Counted from the stretch's first letter, positions 25,801-34,293 are shown. The stretch is 64,000 nt of DNA from Streptomyces sp. NBRC 110028 (GCF_001417735.1 NZ_BBUZ01000025.1:62001-126000); one strand, 5' to 3'. Notes: a model not told the origin generated them from the letters alone. Made by a program: numbers and translations.

Positions 25801-25821
25801 TTGCCTAATAGATTTAGGCAA
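25801..25821. promoter_or_regulatory. Inverted repeat TTGCCTAA-N5-TTAGGCAA, operator
   Basis: Two perfect 8-base arms separated by TAGAT lie 15 bases before the SGNH hydrolase ATG, in a locally AT-rich stretch. Size and position fit a repressor site of the MarR or TetR type; no such regulator gene is adjacent. The arms resemble half-sites of iron-regulator boxes, but the full box does not fit. Confidence 0.6.
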
Positions 25822-26036
25822 GTTCGGGTCCGGTGCGGTCAACCTCACCTCTCTCTCTGAAGTGCTGACGCCGACGCCCGGCCTCGGCCACCGTCTGATC
25901 CGCCTGGGCGAGACCCTCGACGACGGGGGCCGGGCCACGACCACGACCACGACACCGGCGGCGGGGGCGGCGGTGGTGACTGACGTAGGCAGGGGTGCTC
26001 AGGCCCTCGGGGGAGACGCCCTGACATGATCGAGGG

Positions 26037-26921
26037 GTGAAGGCCACGGGGAAACGATGGACGCATCTCGCCCTGTATCTGGGGCTGGTGTGGGCGGCCG
26101 GGGCACTGGTGGTGCCGCGCACCTACCGCATCGGCTTCCGGCACGGGCTCGGACTCGACGTCGACCGGCTGCCCGCCGTCGCGATCGGCGCGGCCGCCAT
26201 GGTCAGCGTGCTCGCGGTCGGCGTGGCGCCGGTGGGCCATGTGGTGCGGCCGTGCCACACGGCGGGCGGACGGCTCGGCTGGGCCACGACGGTGTTCCTC
26301 GGCGGCACGGTCGGGCTCGCGGCGGGCATCGGGGCCTGGCGCTCCGGTGCGCTGCACGTGGGCGGGCCCGCACAGCGCGCCGCACTGTGCGGGGTGCCGT
26401 ACGCGCTGGTGGCCGCGCTGTTCATCGCGGGGGTGACGGTGCGCCTGATCTCCGGAGTGGCGGTGCTCGGGGTGATGGCGTACGGCACGGCCGTCACGCA
26501 CAAGTCCCAGCAGGAGAGGGAGATGCGGGGCCTGATGTCCGGCACCTCACTGGCCCGCCAGGAGCTGCTGCTGCCCGACGCGCCCGCCGGATACCGCGTG
26601 GACGCGGGCAACGGGAACCTGACGGTCGACGGCTTCCGCGTCCACTACCTCCCGTACGTCCCGGGCGCGGCCGACGTGGCGTTCATGGTGACGCGCGAGC
26701 ACGGGCCGGGCGGTGACGGCATCGCCGGGACGACCCGGCACCTCGGCAGCGGGGTCGTCGAGGTCGTCCTGTGGGCGCACCGCGACGGGATGCGGCTCAC
26801 GGTGACCGCACGCGGCACGAGCGGCCCGGCCGACCACGACGAGCTGCGCCGCATGCTGCGCACCGCGCGCCCGGCCAGCGACGCCGAGGTACTGCGCGCC
26901 CTGCGGCGCCCCGCCGCCTGA
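26037..26921 (+). CDS. Membrane protein with soluble C-terminal domain, hypothetical (294 aa)
   Basis: Five or so hydrophobic segments occupy the first 165 residues (LALYLGLVWAAGALVV, AIGAAAMVSVLAVGVAP, TTVFLGGTVGLAAGIGA, LVAALFIAGVTVRLISGVAVLGVMA); a soluble domain of about 125 residues follows. The GTG start at 26037 is the first codon of a coding-biased frame and follows GAGGG closely. No family recognised. Upstream lies an intergenic region shared with the SGNH gene. Confidence 0.65.
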   Translation: MKATGKRWTHLALYLGLVWAAGALVVPRTYRIGFRHGLGLDVDRLPAVAIGAAAMVSVLAVGVAPVGHVVRPCHTAGGRLGWATTVFLGGTVGLAAGIGAWRSGALHVGGPAQRAALCGVPYALVAALFIAGVTVRLISGVAVLGVMAYGTAVTHKSQQEREMRGLMSGTSLARQELLLPDAPAGYRVDAGNGNLTVDGFRVHYLPYVPGAADVAFMVTREHGPGGDGIAGTTRHLGSGVVEVVLWAHRDGMRLTVTARGTSGPADHDELRRMLRTARPASDAEVLRALRRPAA

Positions 26922-26974
26922 CCGGCGGCGCCCTCGCGCCGGGCGCCAGAACGGGTGACCTGCCGCGATATCCG

Positions 26975-27141
26975 CTAGTGCCGCGTCAGCCAAGGTTCAC
27001 CCCGCTCGCCGCCCTGGCACGGCCATCTGCGGCGTTGCCGAATCGACCGAGTAGGCCCACTACGAGGCCGATCCGGCGCCTTGCATCTGACCGCACCAGG
27101 ACGCCTCGCTACCGGGCAAACCTTGACTGACGCGGCACTAG
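26975..27141. mobile_element. 167-bp MITE with 19-base terminal inverted repeats, IS5-type CTAG target duplication
   Basis: The left end reads TGCCGCGTCAGCCAAGGTT and the right end, reverse-complemented, TGCCGCGTCAGTCAAGGTT: 18 of 19 bases match. Both are bordered by CTAG (26975-26978 and 27138-27141), the target duplication expected of IS5-type transposition. No transposase is encoded inside, so it is a non-autonomous element. The right CTAG provides the TAG stop of the alpha-galactosidase gene. Confidence 0.8.
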
Positions 27142-29273
27142 CCGTCGCCCTCGGCGGCGGTCAGGCGGAGCAGGAGCGCCGCGGGGGTGTGGGGGAGCGC
27201 GACGGTGAGTTCGGCGCGGTCCGGGAACCACGTCGTGCCCGAAGCGGCGGCCGGGTGGAGGTGGTCGACACGCAGCGCGCGGCCCGCCAAGTGGGGGAGC
27301 GGCACGGCCCGTTCGGGTGCCTCGCCGCCCCGGCGCCAGAGGGCCAGGTACGTCCGCCCGGTCCGGCCCTCGCCGGTACGCAGCCCCAGCGCCACCCACG
27401 CGTCCTCCCAGCCCGGCAGCCCCAGCGGCCAGAAGGGGACGGCGGAGGGCAGGTCGGGGCGGACCTGCCGGTACACCGCGAGGGCGTCGCGTACGAGGTC
27501 CAGTTGGGCCGGTGTCATCCGGTCGAGGTGGCCCGACAGGTGGACCCGGCCCAGCAGGGCACCGGTCAGCGTGAAGCGGATCTCGTCGTCGGTGAAGCCG
27601 GGCTGCGGGTACGCCCACACCGCGCCCTGCTCCGGTGGCACCGCGGTCGGGGCGGCGGCGGCGATGGGCGGGCAGCGGAGCGGATCCTGCTGGTCGCTGG
27701 TGGACTGGAGCTGGGTGAGGGCGAGTGAGGAGCCGTCCATGCGCATACCGCCCGAGGCGCAGTTCTCGATGACGAGGGCGGGGTGGCGGTCGAGCACTTC
27801 GGCCAGCCAGCGCCGGTAGGCGCGGGCGTGGGCGAGCAGGCCGGCGCCGGGGGCGGCACGGCCGTGTTCCGGATCCCAGTCCGTGCCCGGGGCGACGCTG
27901 ATGTTGTAGTCGAGCTTGAGGTAGCCGACGCCCCAGTCGCCGACGATGCGGTCGACGGCCGTGTCGAGGTGGCGGCGGGCGGCGGGGTGGCGCAGGTCGA
28001 GGTGGTGGCGGCCGTCTTCGGTGAGGCGTACGCCGTCGCGCTGGAAGAAGGCGTCGTCCGGCAGTTCGGCGGCCACCGGGCTGCGGACGCCGACGACTTC
28101 GGGCTCCAGCCACAGCCCGGGGACCATGCCGAGGGAGCGGATGCGGTCGAGGACGGCCTGAAGCCCGCCGGGGAAGCGGCGGGTGGAGGGCTGCCAGGCG
28201 CCGACGCCGTCCCACCAGGCGCCGGTGTCGTCGTACCAGCCCGCGTCGACGCAGAAGTACTCGGCCCCGGCCCGGGCGGCGGCGTCGATCAGGGGCAGCA
28301 GCCGCTCGGTGGTGGGGTCGCCCATCAGGGTGTTCATGTAGTCGTTGAACACGACGGGCAGGGCGGTGTGGTCGGGATGCGGGCGCCGGACAGCCCGGCG
28401 GTACGCGGTGAGGTGGGCCATCGCCGCGTCGAAACCGCCCCGGCCGGCGAGCGCGAGGGCGGCGGGGACGGTCGTGAACGACGCGCCGGGTTCGAGCCGC
28501 ATCCGCCACTGGTGCTCGGCGTCGGTCGGGCCGCCGAGCGCCACGTACGTCCCGTGGGCGCGCTCCCCGGCCTCCCACCGCCACCCCACCGGCGACTCGA
28601 TCTGCCAGAGCCAGGCCCGGCCGGTGGCGCGCTCGGTCAGGGCGCCCATCGGCAGATGGCCATCGGTGGGCCAGCTGCCGACACCGCCGAGGACGAGGGC
28701 GGCGCGGCTGTCGCGGCCGTGGGCGCCTCGCGACAGGTCCACGACCCGGTCGCGCAGCGGTACGGCGACCCAACGGCACTCGGCCAGCCACTCGTTGTGC
28801 GCCCAGTGCACGTCGAGGGCGTCGGGGGAGGGGAGGCCGCCGAGGACGAGGCCGGGGACGGCCTGGACGACGAGCGGGCCGGTGCCCTCGTTGGTCAGCC
28901 GCACCTCGGAGCGCAGCACCGGCAGGCCGTCGGGGGAGGAGAGGCGGACCTCGGCGGTGAGGCCGGAGCCGGGGTCGTGGAGGTCGAGCGTCAGCCGGTG
29001 CCAGCCGCGTTCGCCCCTCTCGCCTTGGCCCGTCCCGGTCCGGTGGCCGCGGTACCGCAGCCGCGCGCCGAGCGCCGTCTCGATGCCGCGCTGCCCCGAC
29101 CACTCGCTGCCGTAGCCGAGCGCCAGCACCTCCACCACCGGCAGCGGTGCGCCCTCGTCCGGCGGAGCGGCCTCGCCCGGGGGCCCCAGCCGCATCAGCC
29201 GGAGCACCCCGTCCGGCCCGGTCGCGAACGCGGCCGTGAGCGCCGCATGGCCCCAGGTGAACGTCTGCAGCAC
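27138..29273 (-). CDS. GH36 alpha-galactosidase (711 aa)
   Basis: Hydrolyses terminal alpha-galactosides such as raffinose or melibiose. The N-terminal beta-supersandwich (1-300) leads to a TIM barrel with the predicted nucleophile Asp455 in YLKLDYN and the acid/base Asp527 in STSDQQD; WxxFCVDAGWYDD-like residues lie near 340. No signal peptide, so it is cytoplasmic. The GTG at 29271-29273 follows GAAGGGG. The TAG stop lies in the CTAG at the end of the MITE, so the original C-terminus may have differed by a few residues. The divergent LacI gene is a remnant. Confidence 0.9.
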   Translation of the reverse strand: MLQTFTWGHAALTAAFATGPDGVLRLMRLGPPGEAAPPDEGAPLPVVEVLALGYGSEWSGQRGIETALGARLRYRGHRTGTGQGERGERGWHRLTLDLHDPGSGLTAEVRLSSPDGLPVLRSEVRLTNEGTGPLVVQAVPGLVLGGLPSPDALDVHWAHNEWLAECRWVAVPLRDRVVDLSRGAHGRDSRAALVLGGVGSWPTDGHLPMGALTERATGRAWLWQIESPVGWRWEAGERAHGTYVALGGPTDAEHQWRMRLEPGASFTTVPAALALAGRGGFDAAMAHLTAYRRAVRRPHPDHTALPVVFNDYMNTLMGDPTTERLLPLIDAAARAGAEYFCVDAGWYDDTGAWWDGVGAWQPSTRRFPGGLQAVLDRIRSLGMVPGLWLEPEVVGVRSPVAAELPDDAFFQRDGVRLTEDGRHHLDLRHPAARRHLDTAVDRIVGDWGVGYLKLDYNISVAPGTDWDPEHGRAAPGAGLLAHARAYRRWLAEVLDRHPALVIENCASGGMRMDGSSLALTQLQSTSDQQDPLRCPPIAAAAPTAVPPEQGAVWAYPQPGFTDDEIRFTLTGALLGRVHLSGHLDRMTPAQLDLVRDALAVYRQVRPDLPSAVPFWPLGLPGWEDAWVALGLRTGEGRTGRTYLALWRRGGEAPERAVPLPHLAGRALRVDHLHPAAASGTTWFPDRAELTVALPHTPAALLLRLTAAEGDG

Positions 29274-29343
29274 GCCACGCCCCTTCCGCCGGCGGCCACT
29301 TGACGCGCATCCGCGCCCGCGACGCGTCCCTTGACGCCCCCTG

Positions 29344-29384
29344 TGTGACCGGTCACAATCCTGGCGTGCATGTGACCGGTCACA
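29344..29384. promoter_or_regulatory. Two perfect TGTGACCGGTCACA operators
   Basis: The 14-base palindrome occurs at 29344-29357 and 29371-29384, centres 27 bases apart. They lie between the alpha-galactosidase gene and the truncated LacI-type gene, overlapping the latter's possible start codons. LacI-family sites are typically such palindromes, so these were probably its autoregulatory operators and now may be orphan. Confidence 0.75.
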
Positions 29385-29604
29385 CAAGAGGCGGCAAGCG
29401 GCCCGGCATCCGCGACGTCGCCGCCGCCGCGGGGGTCTCGTACCAGACCGTCTCCCGGGTGATCAACGACCATCCGAGCGTCAGACCGGCCACCCGCGAA
29501 CGCGTCCTCGCCGCCATCGAGACCCTCGGCTTCCGCCGCAGCGCCACCGCGCTCGCCCTGGCCGGCGGACGGACCCGGTCGGTCACCGTGCTGACCGCGA
29601 ACTT
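29366..29604 (+). pseudogene. LacI-family regulator, only the DNA-binding N-terminus remains
   Basis: GTG codons at 29345, 29366 and 29372 are all possible starts. The frame encodes an intact LacI HTH (IRDVAAAAGVSYQTVSRVIN) and hinge (RSATALALAGGRTRSVTVLT), then ends after about 80 residues where some 270 residues of sensor domain should follow. The junction passes into an unrelated glycosidase C-terminus in another frame. It is a deletion product; a short HTH protein could still be made in the original frame. Confidence 0.85.
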
Positions 29605-29610
29605 GGGCGT

Positions 29611-29694
29611 GCCGTTGCCGAGCTCACCTTCGCCAACCCGGGCGCGTACGCCCCGCACCTCGACCGGATCGACCTGGCCCCGGTCATCGGCTGA
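29611..29694 (+). pseudogene. C-terminal fragment of a carbohydrate-binding glycosidase
   Basis: In the frame starting at GCC 29611 the DNA reads AVAELTFANPGAYAPHLDR followed by IDLAPVIG and a TGA at 29692-29694. The FxNPxxYAPxLDRI pattern is the last strand of CBM6/35-like domains at the end of secreted glycosidases. The rest of that gene is gone; it is fused to the LacI remnant by a deletion. Confidence 0.6.
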
Positions 29695-29800
29695 CCGCAC
29701 GATGAGCCCCGGTGCGGCGTGCAGCGCACCGGGGCCCTGTCCCCGCCCCGGCGTCAGCGCGGTACGACGCCGGGACGGCGCGCTCCCGGGCCGCGGACCC

Positions 29801-30160
29801 TCAAGCGGTCGCCGCGTCCTGGGTGGGGGTGGGACAGCCCACCGTGGCGGTCACGGCGGTCAGCAGCATCACCGAGTCCTCCAGCGCGAGCACCCCGTGC
29901 CGTTCATGCGGGATGCGCTCCACCTGCCCGGCGATCAGATCCGTCCGCACCCCGCTCCCGGTCAGCCGCACATGACCGTGCAGCACGTGCAGACTCGCCG
30001 CCGGGGGAGCGTTGTGCTCGTCCAGCTCACAACCGGAGACCATCGCGATCACGCTTTGCCGCAGTGGCCCGTCGTGCAGGAACAGATGTGCGCTGCGCCC
30101 GTGCGGATCGGCCTTCGCCTGGTCCAGATGGTGGCGCGCGAGCGCGGTGAGGTCATCCAT
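29801..30160 (-). CDS. Small cupin-like protein (119 aa)
   Basis: The ATG at 30158-30160 follows GAGGGGC. The core resembles a single cupin barrel: ELDEHNAPPAASLHVLHGHV and ERIPHERHGVLALEDSVML. Metal-binding His residues (H in DEHN, H in SLHVL, H in IPHERHG) are present. Cupins of this size bind small ligands or act as simple enzymes; the role is not predictable. Divergent from cutA. Confidence 0.75.
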   Translation of the reverse strand: MDDLTALARHHLDQAKADPHGRSAHLFLHDGPLRQSVIAMVSGCELDEHNAPPAASLHVLHGHVRLTGSGVRTDLIAGQVERIPHERHGVLALEDSVMLLTAVTATVGCPTPTQDAATA

Positions 30161-30282
30161 GAGTGCCCCTCGATCGGCCTGATCTGATCGTCGCCGGGTT
30201 CCCTCAATCGTCACCGGCTAGCGTGATGCGCGCCAGTTCGCACCTCGCGAAAAACAACCCGGCGACATCGAGAGAGGCAGCC

Positions 30283-30606
30283 GTGGCCGACTACCTGACC
30301 GTCCTGACGACCACCGACACCCCCGAGAAGGCGGAGGCGCTGGCGCGCGGCGCCGTGGAGGCGCGGCTGGCGGCCTGCGCGCAGATCAGCCAGCCGGTGA
30401 CCTCCGTCTACCGGTGGCAGGACGTCATCGAGACCGCCGCCGAGTGGCAGGTGCTGTTCAAGACGACCGCCGCGCGGTACGACGAGCTGGAGGCGCACAT
30501 CCGCGAGGCGCACGACTACGAGACGCCGGAAGTGATCGCGACGCCGATCACGCAGGGCAGTGAGGACTATCTGGCCTGGGTCGTAGCGGAAACGACCATT
30601 GACTAA
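30283..30606 (+). CDS. cutA: Divalent-ion tolerance protein CutA (107 aa)
   Basis: Small trimeric cytoplasmic protein of the CutA1 family, with the typical opening YLTVLTTTDTPEKAEALARG, the conserved RLAACAQIS and the C-terminal block ETPEVIATPITQGSEDYLAWV. The GTG at 30283 follows GAGAGAGGC. Implicated in metal tolerance in some bacteria; the exact function is not settled. Monocistronic. Confidence 0.92.
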   Translation: MADYLTVLTTTDTPEKAEALARGAVEARLAACAQISQPVTSVYRWQDVIETAAEWQVLFKTTAARYDELEAHIREAHDYETPEVIATPITQGSEDYLAWVVAETTID

Positions 30607-30678
30607 CAGAAAACAAAATCTGTCACCTGTCATCTGTTGCCCGATATCTGTTACCCACTACCTGTTATCCGCCATCCG

Positions 30679-31362
30679 TCATCCGTCATCCGCCAGCGCA
30701 TCGCTGATACCCCGCTCCCGTGGCCCCAGGAAGCGCGGGTCCGGCCGGAACGTGGCGTCGAGCGCCGCCTTGCCCGCCGCCACGGTCTCCCGCAGCCCGC
30801 CGAAGCCCCACGTCGCGTCGTGCGGCTCGTCCACCGCGACCCCGTACGCGTCGATCCCCGCCGCCTCGCACAGCGCCACCGCCCGGCGGATGTGGAACCC
30901 CTGGCTCACCAGCACTGCCCGGTGCACCCCGAACACGCGCCGGGCCCGGCTGCACGAGTCCCAGGTGTCGAAGCCCGCGAAGTCACGGACGATCCGCCGG
31001 TCCGGTACGCCCCGCTTCACCAGATAGCCGCGCATCGCGTTCGGCTCGTCGTAGTCGTCGCGGCTGTTGTCCCCGGTGACCAGCAGCGCCCGTACCTTCC
31101 CGTTCCGGTACAGCTCGACGGCCGCGTCGAGCCGGTGCGCCAGATACGGCGACGGCTCCCCGTCCCACAGCCCCGCCCCGAACACCACCCCCACCGGCGC
31201 CGAGGGCGCGCCCCCGGCCGCCGTCCCCACCCGCCCGTCGGTGCTCAGCCGCAGCCAGGTCGCGGGCAGCAGTGCCAGCACGCTGACGAGCACGGCGACC
31301 TGAAACGCCCGCTGCCACCCCCGCCGCGTCCGCGGCAACCGCCGCCGTACCCACCCGAACAT
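30679..31362 (-). CDS. SanA/YdcF-like DUF218 membrane protein (227 aa)
   Basis: One N-terminal transmembrane helix (VAVLVSVLALLPATWL), then the extracytoplasmic DUF218 fold (VVFGAGLWDGEPSPYLAHRL, ALLVTGDN, YDEPNAMRGYLVKRGVPDRRI, VLVSQGFHIRRA). SanA-type proteins affect envelope permeability and vancomycin sensitivity in other bacteria. The preceding 60 bases on the cutA side are an AT-rich run of CTGTTA/ATCCGTC-like repeats. Confidence 0.85.
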   Translation of the reverse strand: MFGWVRRRLPRTRRGWQRAFQVAVLVSVLALLPATWLRLSTDGRVGTAAGGAPSAPVGVVFGAGLWDGEPSPYLAHRLDAAVELYRNGKVRALLVTGDNSRDDYDEPNAMRGYLVKRGVPDRRIVRDFAGFDTWDSCSRARRVFGVHRAVLVSQGFHIRRAVALCEAAGIDAYGVAVDEPHDATWGFGGLRETVAAGKAALDATFRPDPRFLGPRERGISDALADDG

Positions 31363-31436
31363 GCCCGCCTCCCCTTGGCCCCACCAGCACCATCGCGCTG
31401 TGTGACGCGGCCAAGGGGCGCGGCGGTTGCGCCGGG

Positions 31437-32069
31437 CTATTCGGCGTCGTCGTCCTCTTCGGGCTCCTCGGTCACAACGAATTCGCTGGTGTCGAGATCG
31501 AAACCGAACGGAGCGGGGATGGGCAGTGGCTTGCCGAAGGGGACGGTCATATGGGCCCGGTAGCCGTGGTCCGACGGGTCCCAGAAGGCGGTGATCTCCT
31601 GGGCCTGCATGTCGAGCACGAGATAGACCGGCACATGGCGACCGTAGACCTCGAGCTTCTCCTGCCAGTCGACGTCACGCGTGGAGACCGAGGTCAACTC
31701 TGCGACAAGAGAGAGCGCATCGCCGTCCACGTGGCGCGCACTGCCGCGGAAGGCCGCCAAGTCCGCGACGTGCAGGTCCGGTCCGTAGGCGCGCTCGGAG
31801 GTGGCGAAGCTGAAGAGAAACGGCGAGGTGTCCGCGTCATGCCCCTCGGGGACATGGGCCGCAAGCTGAAGGCGCAGTGACCTCATGGACAGCTTGTAGA
31901 ACGGCCTCGACCACGGCGACACGACGATCTTCCCCCTGATGAGCTCGGCCTTGAAGCCGTCCGGTGTATCCAGTTCCTCCGTGGTCCGGAGCAGGTCGTC
32001 GAACCCCTTTTGGGGCTCATCGGTGTCCGGTGTGTCTGTGGTCATCGGCCGCTCCAATATCGCGGTCAC
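31437..32069 (-). CDS. Uma2 family protein, PD-(D/E)XK nuclease fold (210 aa)
   Basis: Uma2/DUF820 family. Key features are the Glu after the first helix (AELIRGKIVVSP), AYGPDLHVADL carrying the PD-type Asp, and a later LVAELTSVSTRDVDWQEKLEVY with the ExxS...K arrangement. The GTG at 32067-32069 is preferred over the ATG at 32079-32081 because GGAGGA sits at the right spacing before it. Uma2 genes are highly repeated in streptomycetes and their biological role is unknown. An acidic tail (EEPEEDDDAE) ends the protein. Confidence 0.87.
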   Translation of the reverse strand: MTAILERPMTTDTPDTDEPQKGFDDLLRTTEELDTPDGFKAELIRGKIVVSPWSRPFYKLSMRSLRLQLAAHVPEGHDADTSPFLFSFATSERAYGPDLHVADLAAFRGSARHVDGDALSLVAELTSVSTRDVDWQEKLEVYGRHVPVYLVLDMQAQEITAFWDPSDHGYRAHMTVPFGKPLPIPAPFGFDLDTSEFVVTEEPEEDDDAE

Positions 32070-32233
32070 TGCATCCTCCATCTGCTACGGAGCGTACTCT
32101 CGGCCTCACCGTAGCGACGGTGCGTGACTCGTATCCGTTATCCGTTCGCATTACCCCGAACGAGCGATGTGCCCCATCCCGCATAGCCTTGGGGAGTCGT
32201 CCCGTACCAGCGAAACCAGCAGGTGATCGAGCC

Positions 32234-33214
32234 GTGCCGCCGCTCCCCAAAGCCGAACTCCACCTCCACATCGAGGGCACCCTGGAGCCCGAACTCGCCT
32301 TCGCGCTCGCCGAGCGCAACGGCATCGAGCTGCCTTACGCCACCCAGGACGAGTTGCGCGCCGCGTACTCCTTCACCGACCTCCAGGACTTCCTCAACCT
32401 CTACTACGCGCTCATGACCGTCCTCCGCACCGAGGACGACTTCGCCGACCTCACCAACGCCTACCTCACCCGCGCCCGCGAGCAGGGCGTCCGGCACGCC
32501 GAGATCTTCTTCGACCCCCAGGCGCACACCGCCCGCGGTGTCGACATCGGCACCGTCATCCGGGGCCTCACCCGCGCCCTCGACGCCGCGCCCCGCACCC
32601 ACGGCATCACCACCCGCCTGATCATGTGCTTCCTGCGCGACGAGACCGCCGAATCGGCCCTGGCCACCTTCGAATCCGCCCGTCCCTACCTCGACCGGAT
32701 CACCGCCGTCGGCCTCGACTCGGCCGAGGTCGGCCACCCGCCGTCGAAGTTCCGCGAGGTGTACGCGCTGGCGCGGGAGGCCGGGCTGAAGTGCGTCGCG
32801 CACGCGGGCGAGGAGGGCCCGCCCGCGTATGTCTGGGAGGCGCTGGACATCCTCGGCGTCGACCGAGTCGACCACGGTGTCCGCTGTCTGGAGGACGACA
32901 CCCTGGTCGCACGGCTGGTCGCCGACCAGGTGCCGCTGACCGTCTGTCCGCTCTCCAACGTCCGCCTCCGCGTCGTCGACCACCTCGCCGACCACCCCCT
33001 CCCCGCGATGCTCGACGCCGGCCTGCTGGTGACCGTCAACTCCGACGACCCCTCCTACTTCGGCGGCTACGTGGAGGACAACTTCACCGCCGTACGGGAC
33101 GCCCTCGGGCTCGACCGGGCGACGCTGCGCACCCTGGCCCGCAACTCCTTCCGGGCCTCCTTCCTGGACGAGCAGACACGTGCGGCGTACCTGAAGGAAC
33201 TCGACGCGTCTTGA
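32234..33214 (+). CDS. add: Adenosine deaminase (326 aa)
   Basis: Converts adenosine (or adenine) to inosine (or hypoxanthine) for purine salvage. Metal ligands in HLHIEG near residue 10 and HAGEE near 190, catalytic Glu in the latter, and the C-terminal SDDP near 275 are all visible. The IEGTLEPE and EIFFDPQAH blocks are closer to the adenine-deaminase-type branch, so the exact substrate is uncertain. The GTG at 32234 begins the conserved domain. About 80 bases of this gene recur, diverged, at 39707-39787. Confidence 0.9.
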   Translation: MPPLPKAELHLHIEGTLEPELAFALAERNGIELPYATQDELRAAYSFTDLQDFLNLYYALMTVLRTEDDFADLTNAYLTRAREQGVRHAEIFFDPQAHTARGVDIGTVIRGLTRALDAAPRTHGITTRLIMCFLRDETAESALATFESARPYLDRITAVGLDSAEVGHPPSKFREVYALAREAGLKCVAHAGEEGPPAYVWEALDILGVDRVDHGVRCLEDDTLVARLVADQVPLTVCPLSNVRLRVVDHLADHPLPAMLDAGLLVTVNSDDPSYFGGYVEDNFTAVRDALGLDRATLRTLARNSFRASFLDEQTRAAYLKELDAS

Positions 33215-33233
33215 CTTCAACTTTGGTTCAAGT
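33214..33233. promoter_or_regulatory. Imperfect inverted repeat before the marR-type gene
   Basis: ACTTCAAC-TT-TGGTTCAAGT forms a near-palindrome (one arm mismatch) starting at the last base of the deaminase stop and ending 15 bases before the MarR ATG. The position suits autorepression. Confidence 0.5.
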
Positions 33234-33248
33234 TCTACGTTCGTCCGC

Positions 33249-33704
33249 ATGGAGTACTCGCACAGCGACGACGAACTGATCCGCCAGCCCATCGGCTACT
33301 GGAGCTGGGCCGCCTTCAAGGCGGTCGTCACCTACATCCGCGAAGGGCTGTCCGAATTCGGTCTCAGCCAGCCCCAGTGGTGGGTGCTGAACCAGGTCCA
33401 CGACGGCGGCGAGGACGGCCGCACCCGCGCCGAGGTGCGGGCCGTCCTCCAGGGCTATCTGGACGTGGGCACCGCCCTGGAACCCGAGATCGACGCCCTC
33501 CTGGAGCGCGGCCTGCTGACCACCACCGCCGAACGCCTCCGCCTGACCCCCGAGGGCCGCGCACTACAGGCCCGGGCGGCGGACCACCAGGTGACGATGC
33601 GGGGGCGCATCCATGACGGCATCCCCGACGAGGACTACGTGGCCACCCTGAAGGTCCTTCAGCGCATGATCCACAACACCAACGGCCACGCCTGGCACCA
33701 CTGA
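33249..33704 (+). CDS. MarR-family transcriptional regulator (151 aa)
   Basis: Winged-helix regulator of the MarR type: LSEFGLSQPQWWVLNQVHDGG, helices of the recognition region (RTRAEVRAVLQGYLDVGTALEPEIDALLERGLL), wing with RLRLTPEGRAL. It binds DNA as a dimer and is usually released by small phenolic or oxidative signals. The near-palindrome just upstream is its likely operator. It follows the deaminase gene by 34 bases. Confidence 0.85.
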   Translation: MEYSHSDDELIRQPIGYWSWAAFKAVVTYIREGLSEFGLSQPQWWVLNQVHDGGEDGRTRAEVRAVLQGYLDVGTALEPEIDALLERGLLTTTAERLRLTPEGRALQARAADHQVTMRGRIHDGIPDEDYVATLKVLQRMIHNTNGHAWHH

Positions 33705-33731
33705 GCCCCGGCCGAGCCTCACCACCGTCCG

Positions 33732-33830
33732 GCCTGCGCCCAGGGCTGGAGCGACACCGCAGTGGCCGCGTGGCTGGACACCGACCGGTCGATGGTCCGC
33801 CGGTGGCGGACCAGGTTCCTGCGCGCCATC
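33732..33830 (+). pseudogene. HTH fragment of a transposase
   Basis: The frame reads AQGWSDTAVAAWLDTDRSMV and RRWRTRFL, a helix-turn-helix like that at the N-terminus of IS630-type transposases. No start codon or catalytic DDE part accompanies it. It marks the left edge of a zone of gene remnants. Confidence 0.4.
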
Positions 33831-33894
33831 GACCGCATCTGCCGCTACTGGGGCAGGGGCCGCCGGACCGACTCAACTTCAGCTATTGACTGTT

Positions 33895-33904
33895 TGCTAT
33901 AGCA
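33895..33904. promoter_or_regulatory. Palindrome TGCTATAGCA, GntR-type operator copy 1
   Basis: Ten-base perfect palindrome within TTTGCTATAGCA, 17 bases before the ATG of the FCD-domain protein. An identical TTTGCTATAGCA occurs at 34364-34375 before the AtuA-like remnant. Two copies flanking a GntR-type gene suggest its operators. Confidence 0.6.
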
Positions 33905-33921
33905 GAACTAATGTCACCGAC

Positions 33922-34293
33922 ATGACCGCTGACGCCCTGGGTTTCGTGGAGACCGCATCGCTGAAGGCTGTCGCCGAGCAGGGTTTGGAAGCCGATGTGG
34001 CCGACCGGCTCGCGGACATCTTCCAAAAGCTGCGCCTCTTTCACCGCCAGGTCGAGGCGTGTGCGGGCAACTCCGTTCTGGAAGGCTTGCTGGGGCAGAC
34101 CCGGGCCTTCAGCGAAGAGGAGCGGCTCGACCTCGCCTTGAGGCTCGTACCCGGGCATGTCGAGGCGTTCCGTACTCGCTACCACGAGCACCGTGAGTTG
34201 CTGGACGCTCTCCTCGAACGGGACGAGGGCCGTGCCGAGGAACTTGCCATGCGGCACCACGGCGCTGCCCTGGCCCAGTTGGGCGGCGGTTGA
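33922..34293 (+). CDS. GntR-family regulator reduced to its FCD effector domain (123 aa)
   Basis: The product matches the C-terminal FCD domain of FadR-type GntR regulators: the FHRQVEACAGNSVLEGLL block with metal-binding His and Asn, and RTRYHEHRELLDALLERDEGRAEELAMRHH at the end with two more His ligands. The winged-helix N-terminus that should precede it (about 70 residues) is missing; the ATG lies directly behind the operator-like palindrome. It is probably a truncated, non-functional regulator, though a stand-alone ligand-binding protein cannot be excluded. Confidence 0.7.
   Translation: MTADALGFVETASLKAVAEQGLEADVADRLADIFQKLRLFHRQVEACAGNSVLEGLLGQTRAFSEEERLDLALRLVPGHVEAFRTRYHEHRELLDALLERDEGRAEELAMRHHGAALAQLGGG

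Noticed and set aside
25801..25821. Iron-regulator (DmdR/IdeR) box
   Set aside because: The half-site looks similar but the 19-base interrupted palindrome consensus does not fit.
30606..30690. AT-rich CTGTTA/ATCCGTC repeats as a CRISPR or regulatory array
   Set aside because: Units are irregular and short, without spacer/repeat structure; treated as low-complexity intergenic DNA.
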